NCBI RefSeq assembly: GCF_003751305.1
Contig: NZ_RJKV01000001.1
Span: forward strand, 496,001 to 560,000
DNA from: Stenotrophomonas rhizophila
GTDB lineage: Bacteria > Pseudomonadota > Gammaproteobacteria > Xanthomonadales > Xanthomonadaceae
Reading direction: 5' to 3'
DNA: 64,000 bases
In this document: in pieces, positions 25,662 through 33,761 of the stretch
How the letters are laid out: every line of letters begins with the position of its first letter
Numbering within the stretch: position 1 is the first letter of the stretch
Made by a program: the position numbers and the translations under genes
The notes under the pieces: generated by a model
Seen by the model: only the letters and a program-made list of their open reading frames with translations
The model's database searches: none
Told to the model about the DNA's origin: nothing

Positions 25662-26147
25662 TTACGCAGGAAGAAGACCGCGCTCGACCAGCCACGCCTT
25701 TGCGTCTTCCGCATCCTGCTCGAACCATGCTCTGGTCGACCCCAACCGATACGTATACCCCCAGGCATCCATGTCCAGCATCAGGCGGTCGCTGCCCACA
25801 CCAGGCAGTCTGCCGGCCAGCACGATCTGCAGGTAACAGGTGGCGTCTTCTTCGGGCACCGAATCGGTGGCATCGGTATGCACCAGCGCACGCCGCTCCG
25901 GCGGCAGCACGATCAGGTGGCAGGCTTCGTGCAGCATCGAGTGCACGGGGGTGTCATCGCGGACATACACGTCGCTGCCGATGATGCCGGCTTCGGGTTC
26001 GCCCCAATAGCTGCCCGGAATCGGCGCGCCATCGGCCACACGATGCAGGTGCAGATCGTGTGTGGCCAGCAGGGCGAGGGCATCGTCGAAACGGATTTCG
26101 CCGACGCGGGTGACCTGCGGTTCGGCGGTGGGGGCAGCGTCGTTCAT
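25662..26147 (-). CDS. Conserved hypothetical protein with HExxH motif
   Basis: A 161-residue protein without a signal peptide. His73-Glu74-Ala-Cys-His77 (MLHEACHLIVL) is a zincin-type zinc-binding helix, so a metallopeptidase-like or metal-binding role is possible; the third ligand is not evident. The N-terminal part has GEIRFDDALALLATHDLHLH. It lies 48 bp downstream of minE on the same strand, separated by a perfect 10-bp stem hairpin, so it may be partly co-transcribed with the min genes. Its last 20 or so codons are duplicated immediately downstream. The true function is unknown. Confidence 0.7.
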   Translation of the reverse strand: MNDAAPTAEPQVTRVGEIRFDDALALLATHDLHLHRVADGAPIPGSYWGEPEAGIIGSDVYVRDDTPVHSMLHEACHLIVLPPERRALVHTDATDSVPEEDATCYLQIVLAGRLPGVGSDRLMLDMDAWGYTYRLGSTRAWFEQDAEDAKAWLVERGLLPA

Positions 26148-26162
26148 GGGTTACCGCTCAAC

Positions 26163-26188
26163 CGCCCCTTCCAAACGCGGAAGGGGCG
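26163..26188 (-). terminator. Hairpin after minE
   Basis: The perfect 10-bp inverted repeat CGCCCCTTCC-N6-GGAAGGGGCG begins 7 bp after the minE stop on the minus strand. There is no T tract, so it may be a weak terminator or an mRNA-stabilising stem. Confidence 0.5.
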
Positions 26189-26195
26189 ATGTCGA

Positions 26196-26456
26196 TCAGG
26201 GCTGCTGCGGGCCTTCCGGCAAGGCGACGGAGATATCGAGCACATCGTGCTCCCCGTCCTTGACCAGATCGACCTTGACCGCATCAGCGTCGATGTTGAC
26301 GTACTTCTTGATCACTTCCAGCAGCTCGCGCTGCAGCAGGGGCAGGTAGTCCGGGCCGCCGCGGTGGCTGCGTTCCTGCGCGATGATGATCTGCAGGCGG
26401 TTCTTGGCCGTTTCGGCAGTAGTCTTCTTTCGGTTCAGGAAATCGAACAGTCCCAT
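26196..26456 (-). CDS. minE: Cell division topological specificity factor MinE
   Basis: An 86-residue protein. The N-terminal amphipathic [11 protein letters not shown] membrane-targeting sequence is followed by the MinD-binding/anti-MinCD segment [18 protein letters not shown] and the dimer domain ([16 protein letters not shown]). MinE drives MinD off the membrane so that the division inhibitor oscillates between the poles. It starts 2 bp after minD ends, with full operon order minC-minD-minE. Confidence 0.97.
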   Translation of the reverse strand: MGLFDFLNRKKTTAETAKNRLQIIIAQERSHRGGPDYLPLLQRELLEVIKKYVNIDADAVKVDLVKDGEHDVLDISVALPEGPQQP

Positions 26457-26458
26457 GC

Positions 26459-27268
26459 TTACCCTCCGAACAGCTTGCTGAAGAAGCCTTTCTTCTCCAC
26501 GGTGGTGAAGCGCATCGGACGCTCTTCGCCAAGGATGCGGCCAACCGCATCTTCGTATGCCTGGCCCGCCGCCGATTCGGGGTCCAGAATGACCGGCTCG
26601 CCCTTGTTGGACGCATTGAGCACGTCGCCCGATTCGGGCACCACGCCAATGGCCTTCAGGCCCAGCACTTCTTCCACATCGGTGATGCTGAGCATCTCGC
26701 CGCTTTCCACCCGTACCGGGCTGTAGCGCGTGAGCAGCAGGAAGGCCGGCACGTTCTTGCCGGATTCGGCCTTGTGGGTCTTCGAATCGAGCAGGCCGAT
26801 GATGCGGTCCGAGTCGCGCACCGAAGACACTTCCGGATTCACCACCACGACCGCACGGTCGGCGTAGTACATCGCCAGGAACGCACCCTTCTCGATGCCG
26901 GCCGGGGAGTCGCAGATGATGTATTCGAAGCCGTCGGCGACCAGGTCGTCGAGCACCTTGCGCACGCCCTCCTGGGTCAGTGCGTCCTTGTCGCGGGTCT
27001 GCGAGGCAGCCAGCACGTACAGGTTGTCGAAGCGCTTGTCCTTGATCAAGGACTGCTTGAGCGTCGCTTCGCCGTGCACGACATTGACGAAGTCGTACAC
27101 CACGCGGCGCTCGCAGCCCATGATCAGGTCAAGGTTGCGCAGGCCGACGTCGAAGTCGATCACCGCCACCTTCTTGCCACGACGTGCCAACCCGCAGGCC
27201 AGGCTGGCGCTGCTGGTGGTCTTGCCGACGCCGCCCTTGCCGGAGGTGACTACGATGATTTCAGCCAA
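26459..27268 (-). CDS. minD: Septum site-determining ATPase MinD
   Basis: A 269-residue ATPase of the ParA/MinD type with the deviant Walker A motif GKGGVGKTT (residues 10-18). The C-terminal amphipathic helix [11 protein letters not shown] is the membrane anchor. It recruits MinC to the membrane and oscillates with MinE. The start is TTG at 27268, with AGGAG upstream; this gives the usual family length of about 270 residues, whereas the open frame further upstream encodes no MinD-like sequence. Confidence 0.96.
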   Translation of the reverse strand: MAEIIVVTSGKGGVGKTTSSASLACGLARRGKKVAVIDFDVGLRNLDLIMGCERRVVYDFVNVVHGEATLKQSLIKDKRFDNLYVLAASQTRDKDALTQEGVRKVLDDLVADGFEYIICDSPAGIEKGAFLAMYYADRAVVVVNPEVSSVRDSDRIIGLLDSKTHKAESGKNVPAFLLLTRYSPVRVESGEMLSITDVEEVLGLKAIGVVPESGDVLNASNKGEPVILDPESAAGQAYEDAVGRILGEERPMRFTTVEKKGFFSKLFGG

Positions 27269-27303
27269 AGGATTTCTCCTGATTCTTCTGTTTGGGGGCT
27301 GCG

Positions 27304-28098
27304 TCAGTCCAGCGCAGCGATCTTGATCTGGTCCTGTTCCAGCCACACCTGCACGGCCTTGCCGCGCAGGGAGTCCGGAACATCGTCCAGTACCTTGTAA
27401 TGGCCGGCAATGGCGACCAGTTCAGCGTGGAATTCACGGCAGAAAATGCGCGCCGTGGTGTTGCCTTGGGCACCGGCCAGGGCACGGCCCCGCAGCGTAC
27501 CGTAGATGTGGATGCTGCCGTCGGCGATCACTTCGGCGCCCGCGCCGACGGTGGCCATGACGGTCAGGTCGCAGTTTTCCGCGTACAGCTGCTGGCCCGA
27601 ACGGACGTTGGCGGTCTGCATGCGGCCCGGCTTGGGTGCGCCTCCGCTGGCCACCGCGCTGGGCGCCGGCGCCGCAGGCACGGCTGCGGCGGCACGCGCA
27701 CGGCGTGGTGGCGGTTCGGCGACCGGCAGGGGCGCAGGGGCCGGCTCGGCCTCGGCGCGCTCGTACTGGGCGCGGAACTTGGCCAGCAGCGGCAGGCCGA
27801 GCTGCTGCGAGAGCAGGTCGGTTTCGGTGGTGCCGTAGGCCAGCGCAACCGGCAGCACGCCGGCCTTGCGCAGGCCGTCCAGCAGCGCCTTGGCGGTCGC
27901 CACGTCCGGCATCTTGCTGAGTCCGCCGAAATCCAGGATCACTGCCGCACGCCCGAACAGCTTCGGCGCACGCGCGACGCGTTCCTGCATTTCACGGATA
28001 AGGCGGTCGACGTCGAGGGTGCGGATACGCAGATTGGCGATGCCGACCTGGCCGATCTTCAGTTCACCGGCCTGTTCAAAATCCATGTTCGCTGCCAC
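27304..28098 (-). CDS. minC: Septum formation inhibitor MinC
   Basis: A 264-residue FtsZ assembly inhibitor. The N-terminal domain (FEQAGELKIGQVGIANLRIRTLD, then DFGGLSKMPD) is joined by an Ala/Pro-rich linker (residues about 120-160) to the C-terminal beta-helix (GQQLYAENCDLTVMATVGAGAEVIADGSIHIYG..., abbreviated here). An in-frame Met at residue 5 is an alternative start. The gene begins 3 bp after the stop of the GNAT gene, which is therefore probably the first cistron of the operon. Confidence 0.94.
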   Translation of the reverse strand: MAANMDFEQAGELKIGQVGIANLRIRTLDVDRLIREMQERVARAPKLFGRAAVILDFGGLSKMPDVATAKALLDGLRKAGVLPVALAYGTTETDLLSQQLGLPLLAKFRAQYERAEAEPAPAPLPVAEPPPRRARAAAAVPAAPAPSAVASGGAPKPGRMQTANVRSGQQLYAENCDLTVMATVGAGAEVIADGSIHIYGTLRGRALAGAQGNTTARIFCREFHAELVAIAGHYKVLDDVPDSLRGKAVQVWLEQDQIKIAALD

Positions 28099-28101
28099 CG
28101 A

Positions 28102-28698
28102 TCAGGTCCCCGTCTGCTGCTGGACGCGCAGCGGCTCGCGGCGATGGCCCACCCAGGGCACATCCGGCAACTGATCGCCGTAGGTGTCGTGCACCCACTG
28201 GTAACTGCACAGGTCCTTGAGCAGCATGCTGGCGCGCACGTCAACGTGGGCCATGGTGTTCTGCCCGACTTCGCGGAAGCCGAAGCTGCCGTGGAAGAGC
28301 AGGGCGGCATCGGCACCGTGATCCAGGAAGACCTCGCAGGTCAGCTGCGGGTAGCGCAGCTCGGCGTAGCTCTGCGCATCGGCATAGAACGCACGGCCGA
28401 CGCCACCGCCGCGACGGCGGCTGGCGACCACGATGCGGTCGATATAGAAGAATTTGCTGCCCAGCTGCTGCTTGAACCAGGCGAAGTTGCTGCTGTCGTG
28501 CTGGCTGTCGCTGCCGAAGCCGATCAGGAAACCGGCCAGGTTGCCGTCGCGCTCGGCGACGCGGAAATACTCAGCGCTTTCATAGAACAGACGCAGGCGG
28601 GCGGCATCCAACGGCAGGATGGCCAGGCCGGCATTGTTGTTCAGGGCCAGGACGGAATCGAGCTCGTGCTCGCGCACGTCGCGGATGACAATCGACAT
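28102..28698 (-). CDS. GNAT-family N-acetyltransferase
   Basis: A 198-residue protein with a GNAT core: N-terminal IVIRDVREHELDSVLALNN, strand YFRVAERDGNLAGFLIGF, and the acetyl-CoA loop FYIDRIVVASRRRGGGVGRAFY, in which RRRGGGVG stands for the R/Q-x-x-G-x-G/A motif. The acceptor is unknown. It lies directly upstream of minC with a 3-bp gap, so it is almost certainly co-transcribed with minCDE; whether it has a role in division is not known. Confidence 0.85.
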   Translation of the reverse strand: MSIVIRDVREHELDSVLALNNNAGLAILPLDAARLRLFYESAEYFRVAERDGNLAGFLIGFGSDSQHDSSNFAWFKQQLGSKFFYIDRIVVASRRRGGGVGRAFYADAQSYAELRYPQLTCEVFLDHGADAALLFHGSFGFREVGQNTMAHVDVRASMLLKDLCSYQWVHDTYGDQLPDVPWVGHRREPLRVQQQTGT

Positions 28699-28837
28699 TG
28701 TGACTCCGTGGGGTAACGCGGTTGGCCCATCTAGGGGCCGTTCGGTCCGATTATTGCATGGGTGGCCTCCCCCCGCGAGCCGACAGGCATGACTTCTGTG
28801 GGAGTGCAGGGGAACAGGTTCAGCCTACTATGCGTCC

Positions 28838-30034
28838 ATGTTGGGATACCTCAGCCACACCCGAGTACTGCGACTGGCCGGCCTGTTCACCTGGGTCATG
28901 GTCGGACTCCCTCTGGTTTATTCACAGTACGAAGCACTGCTGCGCCGCGGCGGTGGCGTCGATGCCTGGGCGCTGTGGTTGTTCGCCGCGTACCTGGCCT
29001 TCGGCGCCGGGTACTTCTGGCTGACCCGCGGGCTGCGCAACGGCGGCCACTCGCGCTGGTACGACCGGGTCATGCTGGTGCTGCTCACCGCCTCGGCGCT
29101 GGGCGTGAGCTATCTGAGCGGCTCCGGGCTGGGCAGCATCCTGATGATGGTCGCTGCCGGCGTGATTCCGTGGATGCTGCCGGTGCGCGGTGGCGTGATC
29201 TGGCTGCTGCTCAGCCAGCTCGCGGTGCTGCCGGTCTACTACCTCATCCTGAATTTCTCGCTGTTCGAAGCGGTGATGCAGTCGCTGCTGTATGGCGGCT
29301 TCTCCATGTTCATCTTCGTGACCAGCCTGGTCGCGCGTCAGCAGACCGATGCCCGGGAAGAGCAGCGCCGGCTCAATACCGAGCTGCGGGCCACCCGTGT
29401 GCTGCTGGCCGAGAGCGCCCGCGTCAATGAGCGCACCCGCATCTCCCGTGAGCTGCACGACCTGCTGGGCCACCACCTGACCGCCCTCAGCCTCAACCTG
29501 GAGGTGGCGGGCCACATCACCGAGGGCCAGGCCCAGGAGCACGTGCATCAGGCCCATACCCTGGCCAAGCTGCTGCTGACCGACGTGCGCGAGGCGGTCA
29601 GCCAGCTGCGCGACAGTGGCGCCATCGATCTGGCCGCGGCCCTGCGCCCGCTGACCGAGCAGGTGCCCTCGCTGGATATCCACCTGGACATCGATGAGCC
29701 GCTGAGCGTGGAAGACCCCGAGCGCGCTCATGTGCTGCTCCGCTGCACCCAGGAAATCATCACCAATGCGGTGCGCCACGCCGGCGCACGCAACCTGTGG
29801 ATCAAGGTCCGGCGCGAGCCGCCAGGCATCGTGGTGCTGGAGGCGCATGATGATGGGGTCGGCGCGGACGGCATCGTGGTCGGCAACGGATTGCGCGGGA
29901 TGCGCGAGCGGCTGCAACAATGCGGTGGTGAGCTGCAGATCGAAACCCGCCGGGGTCAGGGCTTCCGCCTGCGCGCCTCGGTACCCGGCGTGCCAGTATT
30001 GATGCTGACCGCTGTCATTGAAGGAGTGCGTTGA
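28838..30034 (+). CDS. Sensor histidine kinase, DesK/NarL type
   Basis: A 398-residue membrane kinase. Four to five N-terminal hydrophobic helices (residues about 12-160) have no large periplasmic loop, as in DesK-like sensors that respond to the membrane state. A HisKA_3 domain follows with phospho-acceptor His207 in ISRELHDLLGHHLTALSLNLE, then an HATPase_c domain (EIITNAVRHA, VGNGLRGMRERL). It overlaps its response regulator by one base (TGATG). The promoter is not clear: TACTAT lies only 7-12 bp before the ATG. The signal is unknown. Confidence 0.9.
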   Translation: MLGYLSHTRVLRLAGLFTWVMVGLPLVYSQYEALLRRGGGVDAWALWLFAAYLAFGAGYFWLTRGLRNGGHSRWYDRVMLVLLTASALGVSYLSGSGLGSILMMVAAGVIPWMLPVRGGVIWLLLSQLAVLPVYYLILNFSLFEAVMQSLLYGGFSMFIFVTSLVARQQTDAREEQRRLNTELRATRVLLAESARVNERTRISRELHDLLGHHLTALSLNLEVAGHITEGQAQEHVHQAHTLAKLLLTDVREAVSQLRDSGAIDLAAALRPLTEQVPSLDIHLDIDEPLSVEDPERAHVLLRCTQEIITNAVRHAGARNLWIKVRREPPGIVVLEAHDDGVGADGIVVGNGLRGMRERLQQCGGELQIETRRGQGFRLRASVPGVPVLMLTAVIEGVR

Positions 30035-30675
30035 TGATTCGCGTCTGCCTGGTCGACGACCAAACCCTGGTGCGGCAGGGAATCCGCTCGCTGCTGGCGC
30101 TCGATGACGGCATCGAGGTGGTCGCCGAGGCCGCCGATGGCCGCCAGGCAGTCGAGGTGGTTCCGCAGGTCCGCCCGGACGTGGTCCTGATGGACATGCG
30201 CATGCCGGTGATGTCCGGGCTGGAGGCGCTGCAGATGCTGTCGCGTCTGAACCAGCTGCCGCCGACCATCATCCTGACCACCTTCGATGACGATCAGCTG
30301 GTGCTGGCCGGGCTGAAGGCCGGGGCCAAGGGCTACCTGCTCAAGGATGTGACCCTGGATCAGCTCGTGGGCGCGATCCGCACGGTGGCCGATGGCGGCT
30401 CGCTGGTGCAGCCGGCGGTCACCCAGCGGCTGCTGTCGGGCCTGGAGCACATGCGCAACGAGTTCGTGAGCCTGGACCGGCCGGACCCGTTGACCGACCG
30501 TGAGACGGAGATCCTGCGGCTGATGGCCAGTGGCTTCTCCAACAAGGAGATCGCCAATTCATTGGGCGTGGCCGAAGGCACCATCAAGAACCACGTGTCC
30601 AACATCCTGTCCAAGCTGGGGGTGCGCGACCGCACCCGGGCAGTGCTCAAGGCCTTCGAGCTGCAGCTGGTCTGA
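30034..30675 (+). CDS. NarL/FixJ-family response regulator
   Basis: A 213-residue protein with receiver domain (VCLVDDQTLVRQGI; phospho-acceptor Asp54 in VVLMDMRMP; TTF and K switch residues) and a C-terminal LuxR-type HTH (LTDRETEILRLMASGFSNKEIANSLGV..., abbreviated here). The ATG at 30034 overlaps the kinase stop; AAGGAG at 30021 is its SD. A TTG three bases upstream is unlikely to be used. The kinase/regulator pair has no dedicated target gene next to it. The regulated genes cannot be named. Confidence 0.92.
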   Translation: MIRVCLVDDQTLVRQGIRSLLALDDGIEVVAEAADGRQAVEVVPQVRPDVVLMDMRMPVMSGLEALQMLSRLNQLPPTIILTTFDDDQLVLAGLKAGAKGYLLKDVTLDQLVGAIRTVADGGSLVQPAVTQRLLSGLEHMRNEFVSLDRPDPLTDRETEILRLMASGFSNKEIANSLGVAEGTIKNHVSNILSKLGVRDRTRAVLKAFELQLV

Positions 30676-30988
30676 GCCGGTGGACCCGGCGGCGGCCTTC
30701 GGGCGGCCACGGGTTTGTCGGTAATTTCTGAATCCCGCGAAACCCTTGCAGGGCAAGCGATACAAGGGAATTTTCGAGTCCGTAGGCCGAATCCGGCAAA
30801 GAAATATTGCCCATACGCTACGTGCTGACACGCGCGATGCGTTATCTTTCCGCTCCTTGTCTATGCAAAACCGCTGCCGACATGGAAACCGGTGTGCCAA
30901 CCCTGATCAACAACACCGGCGAAGCCTGCTAGGATTGGCGCTTCGCTTCAATCAACCCGGCCGTGGGATCGGCCCCGGAGACTCCTGA
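30676..30988. other. 313-bp gene-free stretch before the SRPBCC gene
   Basis: I see no open frame with coding character here. The left end has a GC-rich imperfect hairpin after the response regulator stop (around 30683-30715). The right end has TCAACA (30907-30912) and TAGGAT (30930-30935) separated by 17 bp, a plausible sigma-70 promoter for the gene at 30989. The middle is less GC-rich than the flanks and could hold further control sites or a small RNA; nothing definite is seen. Confidence 0.5.
30907..30935 (+). promoter_or_regulatory. Possible sigma-70 promoter of the SRPBCC gene
   Basis: TCAACA-N17-TAGGAT lies about 54 bp upstream of the ATG at 30989. It matches the consensus only partly. 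Confidence 0.35.
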
Positions 30989-32068
30989 ATGACCCGTATT
31001 ATCGAGTTCCTGATCGCCTTGGGGATCGTGGCTGGCCTGTTCGTCATCATTGGCGTATGTCTGCCGGGCGAGCGCCATATTTCCGAAAGCATCGAGACCA
31101 ACCGCAAGATGACGATCGTGTACGACACGGTCAACAGCCTGCGCCGCTTCAAGGACTGGAACCCGCTCTTGCTGCGCGATCCCGCCGTTGAACTGAAGCA
31201 CTCCGGCCCGGCTGCCGGTGTCGGCGCACGCCTGGACTACTCCTCCAAGGAAGGTTCCTTGGGCCAGGGTAGCTGGGTGATCACCGAGTCCGAGCAGAAC
31301 AAGCACGTTGCCATCGCCATCGAGGACCAGACCAAGGGCCACGACAAGGTGACCAACTTCACCCTCGAGCCGACCGGCAAGGGTGGCCGCAACGTCAAGA
31401 TCACGCAGGACTACAGCGTCAAGTACGGGTTCAACCTGTTCGGTCGTTACGCTGGCCTGTACGTCAGCCGTCACGCCGGTGACGACCTGAAGCTGGGTCT
31501 GTCGCGCATGGCCAACATGCTGGCTACCGTGCCGAACGTGGACTACCGCACCGCCGAAGCCCCGCTGACCGATCTGGCCATCGTGGACGTCCCGGCCGAG
31601 GACCTGCTGGTCGTCACCGCCGGCAACGTGGACCGCGGCCAGGAGACCATCACCAAGTCCATCAAGGACAACCAGGAGTGGATCAAGCGCGTCATGGAGG
31701 CCAACAACCTCGAAGCCGCCGGTCCGTTCCGCATCATCACCACCGATTTCGGCGCCGAGAAGTACGCCTTCGACGTGGCCCAGCCGGTCAAGAAGAAGGG
31801 TGCTGAAGCCGCGACGGCCGAAGCCCTGACGGTGAAGATCGACGATGGTGCACCGGTCAAGTACGTGCATGTGGCTCCGCATCGTTCGGCCCACGCGGCC
31901 TACACCGGCCACATGGCCGGCCTGGACATCGCCCGCAACGCACTGCGTGCGTGGTCGGTGACCGGCGGCAACGAAGTGATCGATCGTCCGTACGAGTCCT
32001 GGAAGGACGGCGTGGACAAGTCGTTCACTCCGGAAGGCACGTACGACATCTACTGGGCCGTCAAGTAA
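30989..32068 (+). CDS. Membrane-anchored SRPBCC (polyketide cyclase-like) protein with GyrI-like C-terminal domain
   Basis: A 359-residue protein. One N-terminal helix (IIEFLIALGIVAGLFVIIGV) anchors or exports it. Residues about 35-180 resemble the SRPBCC/polyketide-cyclase fold (LRRFKDWNPLLLRDPAV, GSWVITESEQNKHVAI, VKYGFNLFGRYAGLYV). Residues about 190-355 look like the GyrI/AraC effector-binding fold (DLAIVDVPAEDLLVVTAG, FTPEGTYDIYWAVK). Both are ligand-binding folds; the ligand is unknown. It is monocistronic, with a strong terminator 34 bp after the stop. Confidence 0.8.
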   Translation: MTRIIEFLIALGIVAGLFVIIGVCLPGERHISESIETNRKMTIVYDTVNSLRRFKDWNPLLLRDPAVELKHSGPAAGVGARLDYSSKEGSLGQGSWVITESEQNKHVAIAIEDQTKGHDKVTNFTLEPTGKGGRNVKITQDYSVKYGFNLFGRYAGLYVSRHAGDDLKLGLSRMANMLATVPNVDYRTAEAPLTDLAIVDVPAEDLLVVTAGNVDRGQETITKSIKDNQEWIKRVMEANNLEAAGPFRIITTDFGAEKYAFDVAQPVKKKGAEAATAEALTVKIDDGAPVKYVHVAPHRSAHAAYTGHMAGLDIARNALRAWSVTGGNEVIDRPYESWKDGVDKSFTPEGTYDIYWAVK

Positions 32069-32101
32069 TCCGACGGTTGCCGTGATGTAACGCACGACCT
32101 G

Positions 32102-32134
32102 AAACGCGCCGCTTCCTGCGGCGCGTTTTTTTTT
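32102..32134 (+). terminator. Rho-independent terminator of the SRPBCC gene
   Basis: AAACGCGCCGC / GCGGCGCGTTT with a 5-base loop is followed by nine T residues. Confidence 0.93.
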
Positions 32135-32171
32135 GGCTCCGGCAGCGGGGCATTGTCTGAAGGACGCAAGC

Positions 32172-32543
32172 ATGCTCAACCTGGAACGACGCACGCGCAA
32201 ACCCTCCCTGCTGGCCGGCCTGGGCGGCCTGCTCGCGGCTACGGCGGTGGGCCTGTCGGCTTACGCCTCCCATGGCATCGCCGACCCGCTGGCGCAGTCG
32301 CATGTGACCACCGCGGCCCTGTACGCCTTCGGGCACGGGGTGGCGCTGGCCGTACTCGGCCCGACCCAGCAGAACACGTTGGGTCGGCTGGCCCTGTATG
32401 TGCTGCTGATCGGCACGCTGCTGTTCTCCGGCAGCCTGGTGGCGGGCGCGCTGTGGAAGCTCAGTACCCAATTGGCGCCCATTGGCGGCACGGCCCTGAT
32501 GGTGGGCTGGCTGGCCTACGGGCTGAACGCGCTGAGGCGCTGA
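32172..32543 (+). CDS. DUF423 family small membrane protein
   Basis: A 123-residue protein with four predicted helices and the DUF423 pattern (GLGGLLAATAVGLSAYASHGI; YGLNALRR end). The role is unknown in the family. The ATG at 32172 follows AAGGA. The next gene starts 1 bp after its stop, so the two are probably co-transcribed. Confidence 0.82.
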   Translation: MLNLERRTRKPSLLAGLGGLLAATAVGLSAYASHGIADPLAQSHVTTAALYAFGHGVALAVLGPTQQNTLGRLALYVLLIGTLLFSGSLVAGALWKLSTQLAPIGGTALMVGWLAYGLNALRR

Positions 32544-32544
32544 C

Positions 32545-33219
32545 ATGCCCCGTTACCGCCGTGGCTTTGATGTCGATGAAGCGCACGACTGGCTGAGCCG
32601 GCGCGACCGGCGGCTGGGCACGTGGATGAAGCGGCTTGGCCCCATCCAGGCGCAACCCGGCTGGGCGAAGACCTTCGACCCGGTCGATGCGCTGGCACGG
32701 GCGATCCTGTTCCAGCAGCTCAGCGGCAAGGCCGCCTCGACCATCGTCGGGCGGGTGGAGACCGCCATCGGCAGCACCCGCCTGCACGCCGATACGCTCG
32801 CGCGCATCGATGATGCCGGGCTGCGGGTCTGCGGGGTCTCGGGCAACAAGGCGCTGGCGCTGCGAGACCTGGCGCGTCGCGAGGCGGCGGGCGAGATTCC
32901 CGACCTGCGTCGGATGTCGGTGATGGACCACGACGCGATCATCGACGCGCTGGTCCCGATCCGCGGCATCGGCCGCTGGACGGTGGAGATGATGCTGATG
33001 TTCCGGCTCGGTCGCCCGGACATCCTGCCGGTGGACGACCTCGGTGTCCGCAAGGGCGCCCAGCGCGTGGACAAGGCCGAGCGGATGCCGACCCCGAAGG
33101 AGCTGCTCGCCCGCGGCGAGAAATGGGGCCCGTTCCGGACCTACGCGAGCCTGTACCTGTGGCGGATCGCAGATTTCACGGTGGATCCGAAGGCGACGAC
33201 CAACCGCTCGCAGGGGTGA
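32545..33219 (+). CDS. HhH-GPD DNA glycosylase (3-methyladenine glycosylase, AlkA/Mag-like)
   Basis: A 224-residue base-excision repair enzyme. It contains FQQLSGKAASTIVGRV, the helix-hairpin-helix IRGIGRWTVEMMLMF and the catalytic-Asp loop ILPVDDLGVRKG (second Asp is the likely catalytic residue). No AlkA N-terminal domain or Fe-S cysteines are present, so it resembles the short Mag1-type enzymes that remove alkylated purines. It follows the DUF423 gene by 1 bp and converges on the 33222-33734 gene with only 2 bp between the stops. Confidence 0.88.
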   Translation: MPRYRRGFDVDEAHDWLSRRDRRLGTWMKRLGPIQAQPGWAKTFDPVDALARAILFQQLSGKAASTIVGRVETAIGSTRLHADTLARIDDAGLRVCGVSGNKALALRDLARREAAGEIPDLRRMSVMDHDAIIDALVPIRGIGRWTVEMMLMFRLGRPDILPVDDLGVRKGAQRVDKAERMPTPKELLARGEKWGPFRTYASLYLWRIADFTVDPKATTNRSQG

Positions 33220-33221
33220 GG

Positions 33222-33734
33222 CTACGCGGCCGGTGGCTTCGGCGCGAAGGCCGGGTCGTCGCTGATTCGTGCCCGCGCTGGCTGGCGGTTCTTCGCCGCA
33301 AGGTAGCGGTGATGGTGGAAGGTGGCGAAGGTGCCGCGGAGGACCACGACCCCGATCACCAGCATCATCCCCATCCTCCGAAGCGTGTCTGCCAGGCCTG
33401 CGGTGTCCTGCCTCAGATGCATCACGAACACCCATGCCCACAACGCAGCGGTCAGGCAGGCCGCAATCCGGCTGCGTTTGTAGACCCCCACTGCCAGACC
33501 CAGGTAAACGCAGCCGACCATCGCAGCAGCGATGAAGTTCATCATGGCGAACACGTGCCGGTTCGTGACCCACGTCCAGCCGCCCGTGGCGAGGGTGAAC
33601 ACGGCTAGTCCCGCGCCCAGTAACCAGAGCTGCGTGACTGGCCTGGTGATCCCGCTCGGCACCTGTTCCCAGTGCGGTGCCATTGGCGGGGTGGGGGGAA
33701 CCTCACCGGCCTGGTAGGGATTCTGATCGTCCAT
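33222..33734 (-). CDS. Small membrane protein of unknown function
   Basis: A 170-residue protein with a Pro-rich cytoplasmic N-terminus (MDDQNPYQAGEVPPTPP, common in small DUF-type membrane proteins) and four predicted helices. No motif gives a function. It lies 27 bp downstream of the VanY-like gene and is probably the last gene of the SPFH operon. Confidence 0.7.
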   Translation of the reverse strand: MDDQNPYQAGEVPPTPPMAPHWEQVPSGITRPVTQLWLLGAGLAVFTLATGGWTWVTNRHVFAMMNFIAAAMVGCVYLGLAVGVYKRSRIAACLTAALWAWVFVMHLRQDTAGLADTLRRMGMMLVIGVVVLRGTFATFHHHRYLAAKNRQPARARISDDPAFAPKPPAA

Positions 33735-33761
33735 GGTCGCCCTCCTTGTGGGTCGCGCTGG

